The notes beneath the pieces were generated by a model. The model searched no databases. It saw only the letters and a list, made by a program, of their open reading frames with translations, and had not been told where the DNA came from. A stretch of 64,000 nucleotides of DNA from Pseudovibrio japonicus (lineage in GTDB: Bacteria; Pseudomonadota; Alphaproteobacteria; Rhizobiales; Stappiaceae): positions 930,001-994,000 of the forward strand of contig NZ_BMXE01000001.1 of assembly GCF_014651595.1 (NCBI RefSeq), given 5' to 3'. The position numbers and the translations under genes are program-made. This document shows positions 33,100 to 41,739 of this stretch, in pieces. The stretch's first letter is position 1, and each line of letters starts with the position of its first letter.

Positions 33100-33756
33100 T
33101 TAAGCCAGTTCGGTGAAGAGCTCGGCTTCTGGCAGACGGGATTTTGGAAGGGCGGCGTTGAAGTCGTTTTCGTCACGGTGGCCGAGTGCGATCAGCGTAA
33201 CTGCACGGTAGCCTTTTTCAGTCAGGCCGAACTCTTCGTTCAGCGCCTGCGCGTCCACACCTTCAATCGGCACAGCGTCAATGCCCATTGCGCCCGCACC
33301 CAGAAGAACGGTGCCCATGTTCAGGTAGACCTGCTTTTCCATCCAGTGGTCAGCATCTTTCAGCTGGTCGCGGTGCATGCCTACAAAGGTTGCTCGACCG
33401 TTTCTGACGGTTTCTTTGACGGCCGGATCAGCGAAGCGTTTGTCTTCTTCTTCGGCTTCCAGAACACGGTCCAGATATTTGTCGGAGATATCAGTCTTAA
33501 CGCAGAATACGATGACGTGGGAGGAGTTGAGAACCTTCTCGTTGTTGAAGGAGAACATGCCCTGTGTACCCTTGGAAACACGCTCACGTCCTTCAGCGGT
33601 GTCTGCAATGATAAAGTGCCATGGCTGCGTATTTACGCTTGATGGACTAAAGCGCAGCAGAGATTTAATATGATCAAACTGTTCTGCGGTGACCTTTTTT
33701 GAAGGGTCAAAGGCTTTGGTGGAGTAGCGGCTCAGTGCAACGTTCTTCAAGTTCAT
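33100..33756 (-). CDS. nfsB: oxygen-insensitive NAD(P)H nitroreductase NfsB type
   Basis: 218-residue FMN flavoprotein reducing nitroaromatics, quinones and dihydropteridines with NAD(P)H. It aligns with E. coli NfsB throughout: ALSRYSTKAFDPSKKVTAEQF, SPSSVNTQPWHFI, VYLNMGTVLLGAGAMGIDAVPIEG, FGLTEKGYRAVTLIALGH, and DFNAALPKSRLP at the C-terminus. The ATG at 33756, with AAGGA upstream, gives MNLKNVALSRYSTKAF; the longer start adds MLKTRTRTYK and is unlikely. Confidence 0.94.
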   Translation of the reverse strand: MNLKNVALSRYSTKAFDPSKKVTAEQFDHIKSLLRFSPSSVNTQPWHFIIADTAEGRERVSKGTQGMFSFNNEKVLNSSHVIVFCVKTDISDKYLDRVLEAEEEDKRFADPAVKETVRNGRATFVGMHRDQLKDADHWMEKQVYLNMGTVLLGAGAMGIDAVPIEGVDAQALNEEFGLTEKGYRAVTLIALGHRDENDFNAALPKSRLPEAELFTELA

Positions 33757-33980
33757 TTTATATGTCCTTGTTCTTGTTTTAAGCATTATTTAAGCGAAAC
33801 ATAGCGAATAGTTTTTCTTTGGCAAGTACGCACATTAATTACCCATAGGCACAAAAATGATACTATGAACGCTGCGACCCTTGCCCAATAGAGTGCATTG
33901 AAGTCCCCCTCAAATTGTGGCACGCAGAATTTAGTGATTTGTTTTACGCATTGCTCACAACCTGCAGGACCGCACTTTTC

Positions 33981-34796
33981 ATGGCCCGACAACGACGCCC
34001 CAGATACAAAAAACATGCGCGGGTCGGCCTGTTTGTTTCCTGCACCACAAATCTCTTCCGCCCTTCCCTCATCAAAGCTGCTGTTCATCTGCTGGAAAAG
34101 GCGGGCTATGACGTTGAAGCACCGACCATTCAAAGTTGTTGCGGGCTTTTGTCACTGCGCTCCAACGAGCCAGAGGATGCGCGGGATCTGGCCAAGCAGG
34201 TGATTTCGCAGTTTGGTCATTATGATTTTGTGGCGGTGCTGTCGCCGTTTTGCGCCAAGGTGTTTGAGAACGCCTACACACCATTGCTTTGCGAGCAGTC
34301 CGAGGAGCTGGCGAAGATCACCCAAAACTTCTCACGTAGATGTTTTGAGGTTTCCGAATTGCTGCTTGCCGCGCCTGAGTTGCCGCAGACCCTTCCGGGA
34401 TTTGCGGGCAAGGTTGCATTTCTTGATGTTGCTGATGCGCCGAACCTGTTTGGCAGTCAGGCTGCCTCACGGGTCCTGCTTGGGCAACTGGAGCATGTAA
34501 GCGTTGTGGACCTGCCACAGATCTGTGCTTTTCAGGTGAAAGGTGCGCCGGAGGGGACGATCTCTCCGGAACTGGGACGGGGCGATCTGAGCAGTCTGTT
34601 GCATGCAGTTCGCTCTTGCGGTGCCGGTACATTGGTTTCCACGGATCTGGCACTTTTGATGGAGCTTTCAACGCAGCTGCGCAGATACGGTTCTGCCATG
34701 GAGCTGCGGCCTGTGCTTGAGGTGCTGGCGGGAGATGTGCAGTCCATGCCGATTGGCCTGAGCGCCCGTGCGATGGCGGGGCACTCGGTTCTGTGA
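33981..34796 (+). CDS. LutA/YkgE-like Fe-S protein with degenerate C-terminal CCG domain
   Basis: 271 residues. LutA-type proteins bear two CCG-type cysteine-rich domains binding Fe-S clusters in lactate oxidation. The first is intact here (VGLFVSCTTNLFRPSLIKAA, PTIQSCCGLLSLRSN). In the second the usual D-S-C-x-G segment reads LDVADAPNLFG and the second CCG reads QICAFQVKGA, so cluster ligands are missing; LVSTDLALLMELSTQL is kept. The ATG at 33981 is used; an earlier frame from 33915 has no support. No lutB or lutC is adjacent, so the original pathway is not present. Confidence 0.65.
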   Translation: MARQRRPRYKKHARVGLFVSCTTNLFRPSLIKAAVHLLEKAGYDVEAPTIQSCCGLLSLRSNEPEDARDLAKQVISQFGHYDFVAVLSPFCAKVFENAYTPLLCEQSEELAKITQNFSRRCFEVSELLLAAPELPQTLPGFAGKVAFLDVADAPNLFGSQAASRVLLGQLEHVSVVDLPQICAFQVKGAPEGTISPELGRGDLSSLLHAVRSCGAGTLVSTDLALLMELSTQLRRYGSAMELRPVLEVLAGDVQSMPIGLSARAMAGHSVL

Positions 34797-34839
34797 TTCC
34801 CGTGTCTTGTGATTCCCTAGGGCCTGCGATTCCCTAGGG
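34791..34839. repeat. three short direct repeats GATTCCC-type
   Basis: TGATTCCC at 34794, GATTCCCTAGGG at 34811-34822 and GATTCCCTAGGG at 34828-34839, 17 bases apart, starting in the stop codon of the previous gene. Role unknown; a small tandem repeat or operator cluster before fba. Confidence 0.5.
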
Positions 34840-35170
34840 TCGTGCTGAACCATGAGTTGAGCTTGTGCCTAGGGAGCCAGCTTGTGAAAAAACCGAATTT
34901 CGCAGGAACGGATTTTTGGCGAAACGCCAGCTATTTACCGCTTTAATCCATTTAATTCCTCAGAATGCCCTTAGAAATGTTGTAGTTCGGCTTATAGCTG
35001 AGTAGTGTGCGCGGCAACTGGGCAAGGCCACGGTCCGGCTTTGTTGCCAGTTCACAGAGAGAGGTGCTTAACCTCCCTTCAAGCGTTTTGATTTGCGTAT
35101 TCTTGACCGCGAACCGGTGTCCACTTTTCGGGAATGCGCAGTATCTGCTGTTAAACAGGAGCCTATAAAC
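34840..35170. other. intergenic region before fba
   Basis: About 330 bases before fba. No gene seen; it should hold the fba promoter. A long minus-strand frame covers part of it but is an antisense shadow of fba. Confidence 0.4.
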
Positions 35171-36241
35171 ATGGGAAAGCTCAAGCCGGGCGTCATCTTT
35201 GGTGAAGACTACAAAACCCTGATTGAAGCATGCCGGACAGGCAAGTACGCATTGCCTGCGGTAAACGTTGTTGGAACGGACTCCATCAACGCAGTTCTTG
35301 AAGCAGCAGCTGTTAATAAGACAGATATTATCGTTCAGCTCTCCAACGGTGGTGCGCAGTTCTATGCCGGTAAAGGCATCAAGGACAGCTTTAAGGCAAA
35401 AGTGCTTGGCGCAGTTGCCGCTGCTAAGCACGTGCACCTTCTGGCAGAGCATTATGGTGTTGGCGTTGTGCTGCACACCGACCACGCAGACAAGAGCCTG
35501 ATCCCGTGGCTGGAAGAGCTCATCAAGCACGGCGAAGAGTTCTACAAGGCGACTGGCAAGCCGTTGTTCTCCTCTCACATGCTGGACCTTTCTGCAGAAG
35601 ACATCGAGTTCAACCTGTCTGAAAGCGAGCGCCTGTTGAAGTTGATGGCTCCGCTGGAAATGAGCCTTGAGATTGAACTGGGCGTGACCGGTGGTGAAGA
35701 AGACGGTATCGGTTCTGATGAAGACATCGGCGCGGACAATCCTAAGCTTTACACCCAGCCAGAAGACGTTCTGCAGGCCTATGACCGCCTGAACCCACTC
35801 GGCCACTTCTCCGTGGCGGCATCCTTCGGTAACGTTCACGGCGTTTACAAGCCGGGCAACGTGAAGCTTCGCCCTGAGATTCTGCGCGAAAGCCAGAAGC
35901 TGGTGAGCGAAACTCACGGTCTGGGTGAAAACCCACTGGCACTGGTATTCCATGGTGGTTCTGGTTCTGAGAAATCCAAGATCACAGAAAGCCTGAACTA
36001 TGGTGTGTTCAAAATGAACATCGACACCGACACACAGTTCGCGTTCTCCGAAAAAGTTGGTGCGTATGTGGAAGCGAACGCAAATGCGTTCAAATACCAG
36101 ATCGACCCAGAAACCGGTGCGCCAACCAAGAAGCAGTACGACCCACGCAAGTGGCTGCGTGAGGGCGAGCTGGGCATTGTTGAGCGCCTGAAGGAAGCTT
36201 GCGAAGACCTTCAGTGCGTTGGCAAGAGCCTGTGCCAGTAA
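35171..36241 (+). CDS. fbaA: fructose-bisphosphate aldolase, class II
   Basis: 356-residue zinc enzyme of glycolysis and gluconeogenesis. It starts MGKLKPGVIFGEDYKTLIEA; the zinc and substrate regions are VVLHTDHADKSLIPW (first His), the DLSAEDIEFNLSESERLL block, LEIELGVTGGEEDG, SVAASFGNVHGVYKPGNV (zinc His) and FHGGSGSEKSKI, NMNIDTDTQFAF-like region GVFKMNIDTDTQ. The E. coli FbaA pattern. A strong terminator follows and is itself repeated downstream (see 38637-38754). Confidence 0.96.
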   Translation: MGKLKPGVIFGEDYKTLIEACRTGKYALPAVNVVGTDSINAVLEAAAVNKTDIIVQLSNGGAQFYAGKGIKDSFKAKVLGAVAAAKHVHLLAEHYGVGVVLHTDHADKSLIPWLEELIKHGEEFYKATGKPLFSSHMLDLSAEDIEFNLSESERLLKLMAPLEMSLEIELGVTGGEEDGIGSDEDIGADNPKLYTQPEDVLQAYDRLNPLGHFSVAASFGNVHGVYKPGNVKLRPEILRESQKLVSETHGLGENPLALVFHGGSGSEKSKITESLNYGVFKMNIDTDTQFAFSEKVGAYVEANANAFKYQIDPETGAPTKKQYDPRKWLREGELGIVERLKEACEDLQCVGKSLCQ

Positions 36242-36250
36242 GCTGAATAG

Positions 36251-36368
36251 CTACTATGAGATTGAAGAGCCCGGTACTGGTGTGCCGGGCTTTTTTGTGC
36301 GCTTAAGAGCCGGAGTGTAACCTCAGTCGATCGCCTCTATCGCCTGACCGTGCCCCCCCTGCTCAGGC
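36251..36368. repeat. 118-bp imperfect direct repeat, copy 1 (after fba)
   Basis: About 80 percent identical to 38637-38754 by hand alignment. Each copy contains the hairpin terminator and, on the minus strand, the last codons of a gene: HGQAIEAID-stop in this copy (end of the acyltransferase) and HGQSIEWID-stop in the other (end of DUF2332). The two copies flank the AT-rich acyltransferase gene, so the terminator and the tail of the next gene were duplicated on its arrival. Confidence 0.85.
36268..36296 (+). terminator. terminator of fba
   Basis: AGCCCGG (36268-36274) and CCGGGCT (36285-36291), loop of 10 bases, T run to 36296. Strong rho-independent terminator 27 bases after the fba stop. 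Confidence 0.9.
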
Positions 36369-38437
36369 TCCATTTCTCTGATGAACGATCCCGCCCCAAC
36401 ATCAGAGAAACTGGCTGCTGTCTGTATGTCACGAAACGAAGTTCGGACCACATATTCAGATCCTGCAAGGTTCAAATGATTGTCGTCAGCATAATATAGC
36501 GTTTTCTTATTCGTAGCCCTACAAGCAGTCTCAATACATAATGCGAGCTTAAGATTGATTACGTCTACCGCTTCATAGTGGTCGGATATAGCTCTGAGCT
36601 TATTATCTGTCTCAAGTTGTTTCGAGAAATCTATGCGGCATTTTCGGTTTTGCCCTCGCAATCCAAGTATAAAGCTCTTTCGACATTCAAAATACGCACG
36701 GTAATTAGGGAAAATTGGAACCTCTGTTACGAGAACTATATCTTTTTGGAGGTCTTCTATTTTTTTAATTGTAGAGGCTAGTTGCGCAAAAACACTCAGG
36801 TCGTTGCCTGAAGTGCCAGAAGCATCGTCCATACCTTTAGTTAATCGAAATCCGTCAGCCGAAGAATAGTAGTCCCATCTTGCAGCCAGAATCACAGTCT
36901 TAAACTTTGGGGAATTCTCAAAGTATGTAAGTGCTAGGTTATTACTTTGGCGACACTCAAAAGGAGTTCTATTGTGGACAATAACATCTATCAGCGGTGC
37001 GCAGCCCGCGCTGGAAATAAGAAGTGCGCCTACACCTTCTTCTTTAAACTTTTTGTCCAAACCATATACTAAATGACGAGCATGCGAATCTCCCCAAAGG
37101 ATGACTGTTGGAGATTTGGATTTCACCCCAAAATGACACGGTTCAGTATCGGCATTGTCGCATATCTTATTTAGGGTCGCTTTATACTCCTTGTCCATTT
37201 GACTAGCGGCGGCGAGCTTTTCAGGGATAATCAGTGTGATTAGCTTATCGTTTGAAATCACATAGGAAAATACGAATATAACAACGTGGCTTCCTATGGG
37301 AATAGCTGGTCTCCATCGAGAAAAATCATTTTTACCAATTGCTCTAAACGGCTTCTCAATCATGAGATAAAACAAGCATGCAAACGCCACCGAGATTGCA
37401 ACACCAGCGGTGCGTACTAAATGGCTAGTTTCGAAATCTTCAAACAGCGTATTGCCATAAACAACGACCGGCCAATGCACCAGATACAGACTGTATGAGA
37501 CAACGCCGAGAAATCGAACTGGGCCTCTATTTAGCAAATTCCCCGAAAATGTAACTGGTTGCTTCCCAACTACTAAAAGAACTGCACACGCAAGCGTTGG
37601 TATTATTGCATACAATCCGGGCCATGGCAGTGATGATGGAGCAAGCCATGCAAAACCTCCAATAATCGCAAGAGAACCAAGTTGTATTGCAGATGAAGAG
37701 AATGACGTTACATCGAGGCGTATTCTTGTAGCTACAATTGCAGCGAGAGCACCAAATCCAAACTGCCAAAGGCGTGTTGGGAATGAGTAGTAAGCGACAT
37801 CCGGGTCTTTGATAATTAATATCTGCGCTATGATGAATGATATGAACACCACGGCAACAACGGTTAGAATTTTTATTATACTTGGCTGATTGCGCACAAG
37901 AAAAATAATAATCGGCCACGTTATGTAATATTGAATTTCCACTCCTAATGACCAAAGATGAAGGAACGGATTAAAGATAGCTTCTGTTCCAAAGTAACCA
38001 GTGTCTGATGGAGCATAAATATTGTAGGAAAATAGGGAAGCAAAAATTAGTCTCGTGGATATTTTTTCGAAATCCAGTTCCGTAGGAAGAGCAATTATCA
38101 GGCCTAGAATGCATATTAGTACGACGTAGTATGTGGGCGCTATTCTCCAAAACCTCCTCGTATAGAAGGCGAAAATCCCAGTAGGTAACCAAACGAAATT
38201 TGGATTTGTCAGTATCTGCATCATTAAGAAGCCGGAAATAACGAAGAAGATATCGACGCCAATGAAGCCAGACTGCAATCCTAATAAATCAAAATGAAAT
38301 AGAACGACCAGAAGTACGGCAATTCCTCTCAATCCTTCAATATCGGCTCTAAAGGCGGTCGACTTTTGATCTAACATTTCGGCAGATGTACCCGCAGAAG
38401 TTTGAGTTTCGTGCGGATATTTTGTTCCCTCAGACAC
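36323..38437 (-). CDS. O-acyltransferase, acyltransferase-3 domain fused to SGNH hydrolase-like domain
   Basis: 704 residues, OafA/YrhL-like. The N-terminal ten-helix acyltransferase-3 domain begins RADIEGLRGIAVLLVVLFHF, includes GFIGVDIFFVISGFLM and the FNPFLHLWSLGVEIQYY motif, and spans about residues 28-380. The C-terminal soluble part (from about 430) is SGNH: ILWGDSHARHLVYG (GDSH catalytic Ser) and YYADDNHLNLAGSEYVV (catalytic Asp-His). Such proteins acetylate O-antigen, peptidoglycan or exopolysaccharide. The extreme C-terminus (HGQAIEAID) matches the tail of DUF2332 and lies in the 118-bp repeat. AT-richer than its neighbours; probably acquired. Confidence 0.9.
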   Translation of the reverse strand: MSEGTKYPHETQTSAGTSAEMLDQKSTAFRADIEGLRGIAVLLVVLFHFDLLGLQSGFIGVDIFFVISGFLMMQILTNPNFVWLPTGIFAFYTRRFWRIAPTYYVVLICILGLIIALPTELDFEKISTRLIFASLFSYNIYAPSDTGYFGTEAIFNPFLHLWSLGVEIQYYITWPIIIFLVRNQPSIIKILTVVAVVFISFIIAQILIIKDPDVAYYSFPTRLWQFGFGALAAIVATRIRLDVTSFSSSAIQLGSLAIIGGFAWLAPSSLPWPGLYAIIPTLACAVLLVVGKQPVTFSGNLLNRGPVRFLGVVSYSLYLVHWPVVVYGNTLFEDFETSHLVRTAGVAISVAFACLFYLMIEKPFRAIGKNDFSRWRPAIPIGSHVVIFVFSYVISNDKLITLIIPEKLAAASQMDKEYKATLNKICDNADTEPCHFGVKSKSPTVILWGDSHARHLVYGLDKKFKEEGVGALLISSAGCAPLIDVIVHNRTPFECRQSNNLALTYFENSPKFKTVILAARWDYYSSADGFRLTKGMDDASGTSGNDLSVFAQLASTIKKIEDLQKDIVLVTEVPIFPNYRAYFECRKSFILGLRGQNRKCRIDFSKQLETDNKLRAISDHYEAVDVINLKLALCIETACRATNKKTLYYADDNHLNLAGSEYVVRTSFRDIQTAASFSDVGAGSFIREMEPEQGGHGQAIEAID

Positions 38438-38636
38438 AAACTTTAAACCCTAAGTAATGACTGGGAACTGGGTAGTCAGAGCCTGCTCGCCCGCCGATCA
38501 TGGAAGGGTTTTGGCGCAACGGCATGCCGCTACTGTTATTTGAGATTTCGGAAGGAAGTGGGGTATCTTGTGCCATGATACCTAGGCCGGTTGATGTTTT
38601 TGCGTCATCCGGAGCCTATACCAATAAGCCGACCAG

Positions 38637-38754
38637 CTTCTATGAGATAAAAGAGCCCGATACATGTGTGCCGGGCTTTTTTTGTGCGCTCATGAGCTGG
38701 AATGTATCCTCAGTCGATCCACTCGATGGACTGACCGTGGGGGCCTGTCCAGGC
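38637..38754. repeat. 118-bp imperfect direct repeat, copy 2 (before DUF2332 stop)
   Basis: See 36251-36368. This copy contains AGAGCCCG...CCGGGCT with a T run as a second terminator (about 38651-38682) and the last 15 or so codons of DUF2332. Since that gene is core-like here, this is probably the original junction and the other copy the duplicate. Confidence 0.85.
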
Positions 38755-39690
38755 GCGGGGCTCGCCGTTTTCGCAGAGGAGGAAGCGGCCTGCGGGGTGG
38801 GGTTCGTTGACCTTTGCGGCGAAGCGGGGAAAAACGCTGCGAGCTTCGTTGGAGATCCAATGGGCGTTTGATTCCAGCATCATGTTGGCGAAGGCGTCGC
38901 GTTTGTCGGTGTCGGCGACATAGACGAGGACGGCGCTATGGAAGACGACGGGCGTGGCACCGGTGGGAACTTGCTCCAGCAAGGCTGGTAGGTCGTCGAG
39001 CAAATCGCCTCTGATGAGCTGGGGTGAGTGTTGCTTGGCGACCCCGATTGCTTTTTGCAAGCGGTTCAGGCGCGCCTCCTGCCCCGGCCAGACGAGCGTT
39101 TGTAGCCATTGGACAGTGTCGTCATCCTGAACGTCTAATGGGTTTAGTTCCAGCCCGGCACGCCAGACCACATCTGGTCGCTGTGTTGGCAAAGGCGCGT
39201 TTCCGGACACAGCGCAGTGCAACACTGGCGTATCAGGCATCGCAGGGTCCTGGCCGAGCCGATGGGCGCCACTGTTGTAGTCATATGCGTAATGATCGGG
39301 ATAAAGGCAAAGACCGGCAGAGGCGCCAACTTCGATCAGGGCAATCGGTTGTGGCAGACGAGCGAGCAGTGGCAGAAGGATCGCACAGCGACCAGCTTCG
39401 TTGGTCTGCGTGCTGCGGTTCATCATTTCCTGCCGGATTGCAGGGGCATGATTGCGCAGGATCTCCTCTAGCTCGCCTGTATCAGGAACGCGGCCTGTCA
39501 CCCATCTGATTGCGGCGAAGAGCAAGTTGGGTTGTTGCTTGGATTGCGGCAAGGCTTCGAGGAATTCGTGATACTCTGGAGACGCGGCGACACGGTGTGC
39601 CCATCGTTCATAGGTTGGTGAATTGTCTTTGGCCTCATAGGAAGCAAAACCCAGATAACGATCTTCAAGTCTCTCAGATAATACAGTCAT
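38710..39690 (-). CDS. DUF2332 family protein
   Basis: 326 residues; conserved bacterial family of unknown function. Family marks: NLLFAAIRWVTGRVP, NEAGRCAILLPLLA, IALIEVGASAGLCLYPDHYAYDYNSG (glycine-rich SAM-binding-like motif) and VFHSAVLVYVADTDKRDAF. The layout suggests a methyltransferase-like Rossmann fold, but this is inference. Its 3' end is part of the 118-bp repeat. Confidence 0.85.
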   Translation of the reverse strand: MTVLSERLEDRYLGFASYEAKDNSPTYERWAHRVAASPEYHEFLEALPQSKQQPNLLFAAIRWVTGRVPDTGELEEILRNHAPAIRQEMMNRSTQTNEAGRCAILLPLLARLPQPIALIEVGASAGLCLYPDHYAYDYNSGAHRLGQDPAMPDTPVLHCAVSGNAPLPTQRPDVVWRAGLELNPLDVQDDDTVQWLQTLVWPGQEARLNRLQKAIGVAKQHSPQLIRGDLLDDLPALLEQVPTGATPVVFHSAVLVYVADTDKRDAFANMMLESNAHWISNEARSVFPRFAAKVNEPHPAGRFLLCENGEPRAWTGPHGQSIEWID

Positions 39691-39887
39691 TCAATTCCCT
39701 CAGTTAAATATAAGGGAAGCTTACCTCAGGTTGTTTGTAATTTACAAATACAACTAATTACCAGCTTTTCTTCGTCCTGCTCCTGCCCCTACCCCAACAG
39801 TTCAAAGGACGGAAGTATAAGTCGTACTTGTAGGTCAATGTGCTTGGATTTCGGCCTGATACAGGCGGGTGTGGCTTCAAACGGGTG

Positions 39888-40586
39888 TCAGAGGAGAGCG
39901 ATCCAGCGACGGGAGATTTCTAAGCCAAGGGCATCAGCTTTGGGGCCGTGTTGGGAACCTTGCTCGTTGATAATCTCTTGCCAGTTTGGCACCAAATCAC
40001 TGATTTCATCATTGAAACGGTCATCCCAATGCTTGACCAAATCAACAGAGGCCTCGAAGTGAAACTGCATTGCATAGGTGGCCCGGCCCATTTTGAAGGC
40101 CTGATTGGGTGTCATCTCGCTGGAAGCCAGATGGACTGCCCCTTCTGGGAGGGTGAAGGTGTCGGTATGCAGGCTGAAAATGCGATCATTTTCGCCAAGG
40201 GCTGAGAGGACCGGGTCTTGCCTGCCTTGGTCTGTAAGATGCAGCGGTAACCAACCTGCTTCGACTGGATTGCCCAGAATATTGTCACCACCAAAGGCTC
40301 TGGCGATCAGCTGGCTGCCGAGGCAGATGCCCATCACAGGCTTGTCGGCGTCTTCGAATGCAATAATTGTATCGCAGACATTCTTCAGGAATGGGAGTTC
40401 CTCATCCGCTCTGGCATGTTGAATGCCGCCCAGCACAACAAGGCCTTTGAACTTTGAGATGTCCGATGGCAGCGCATGGCCGTCTGCCATGACCCGCAGA
40501 TCGGTCGGCATTTTCGCCTCGCTAAGAGCTTCTCCCAAGAGCCCGAGCGTTACGCCTTCGCAGTTTTCAACGACGAGAACTGTCAT
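39888..40586 (-). CDS. class I glutamine amidotransferase
   Basis: 232 residues, GMP synthase-like GATase1 domain: nucleophile Cys in GICLGSQLIARAFGG (about residues 91-105) and the catalytic His in AMQFHFEASVDL (about residue 175). No synthetase domain is fused, so it is a free amidotransferase or a hydrolase of gamma-glutamyl compounds. The substrate is unknown. It begins with MTVLVVENCEGVTLG. Confidence 0.88.
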   Translation of the reverse strand: MTVLVVENCEGVTLGLLGEALSEAKMPTDLRVMADGHALPSDISKFKGLVVLGGIQHARADEELPFLKNVCDTIIAFEDADKPVMGICLGSQLIARAFGGDNILGNPVEAGWLPLHLTDQGRQDPVLSALGENDRIFSLHTDTFTLPEGAVHLASSEMTPNQAFKMGRATYAMQFHFEASVDLVKHWDDRFNDEISDLVPNWQEIINEQGSQHGPKADALGLEISRRWIALL

Positions 40587-40738
40587 TCCAGTTTCCTGTT
40601 ATGTGCAGCTGCCTGCTGCGCTTGGCTTTGGTTCCGAGAGCACTGATTGGATATTATTTCGACTTTTTCGCGACCGACCCAGTAACTGCTTCTACTGTAT
40701 TTCTTCAGACACCTGTGAGTGCTGCTCAAAGATGCGCG

Positions 40739-41563
40739 CTAAGCTTCGTTCTCATAGCCTCGTTTCATCCGGCGTTCCAGACCGCGGACCACCAGAGACA
40801 GCGAAACTGTCATGATCAGATAGAGGTAGGCTACCACGTTATAGGTTTCGAAAAACTGGAAGGTGGAGGCCGAATAAATCTTGCCGAGCTGGGTGATGTC
40901 CTGCACGCCAAGCACGGAGACCAGCGCACTTTCCTTGATGAGCGCGATGAAGTCATTGCCCAGTGGCGGCAGGATGTTCTTGAAGGCTTGCGGCCAGATG
41001 ATGAAACGGAAGGTGTGCCAGCGGGAAAGCCCCAGCGCACGGCCTGCTTCCAACTGGCCGTCATCCACGCTTTCAATGCCCGCGCGAAATATCTCTGCGA
41101 TGAAGGCTGAGTAGCCGAGGGACAACGCGATGATCGCGCGCCACATCATGGAAAGGTCCCGCACGCGCAGCTTGTCGATGATCTCCCAGTCGATCAGCGG
41201 GCTCATAATCCAGTTGTAGGCCGCCACCATTTGCGGGGCGCCGACAAAGGCGATGTAAAACAGCAGCACCAGCATGGGAACGCCGCGCATGATCTCCGTA
41301 TAGAACGAACTCATCTCACGGATCACGCGGTGCTTGGAGCCGCGGCCCAGGGCGATGATGAGCCCGAATATGCTGGCGATGAAGAAGGAAACGAATGTGA
41401 CGAAAAGGGTAATGCCGACGCCTCTGAAGAGGGTCTCAAAAATCTGGCGGTAGTCACCGTCGGCAGCAATGAGCCAGAGAAAGAAAACCGCAAGAACAAA
41501 TGCTGCGAGCAACCACCATGGAAGCTTGTCCATTCTGGACTTTGTGGCAGACCGCTTGCCCAT
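40739..41563 (-). CDS. amino acid ABC transporter permease (His/Glu/Gln/Arg/opine type)
   Basis: 274 residues with five or so membrane helices and the EAA loop ESVDDGQLEAGRALGLSRWHTFRFIIWPQAF (about residues 174-204) of polar amino acid permeases. It starts MGKRSATKSRMDKLPW from the ATG at 41563, with AAAGGA upstream. It follows the periplasmic binding protein gene and is likely in one operon with it; the ATPase subunit is not in this position. Confidence 0.92.
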   Translation of the reverse strand: MGKRSATKSRMDKLPWWLLAAFVLAVFFLWLIAADGDYRQIFETLFRGVGITLFVTFVSFFIASIFGLIIALGRGSKHRVIREMSSFYTEIMRGVPMLVLLFYIAFVGAPQMVAAYNWIMSPLIDWEIIDKLRVRDLSMMWRAIIALSLGYSAFIAEIFRAGIESVDDGQLEAGRALGLSRWHTFRFIIWPQAFKNILPPLGNDFIALIKESALVSVLGVQDITQLGKIYSASTFQFFETYNVVAYLYLIMTVSLSLVVRGLERRMKRGYENEA

Positions 41564-41739
41564 CGCGTTTCCTTTAAATCTCGTTTTGGGGTTTCCGGGT
41601 GAGATGTGGAAACCCGTCGTCATGCCAGAGGCTGTGTGTGTGGCTGGCTTCTTATTACTGCAAAGCCGGAGAACGCCTGCCACCTGCCTGAAAGAAAATA
41701 GCGGACACAGGGTGCCCGCCAGGATCAATCGACCGTCTC

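Noticed and set aside
34791-34839. GATTCCC repeats as a CRISPR array
   Set aside because: Only three units of 12 bases or fewer, spaced about 17 bases, no cas genes.
34952-35953. 333-codon minus-strand frame
   Set aside because: It is antisense to fba, which has full family homology; composition and lack of motifs mark it as a shadow frame.
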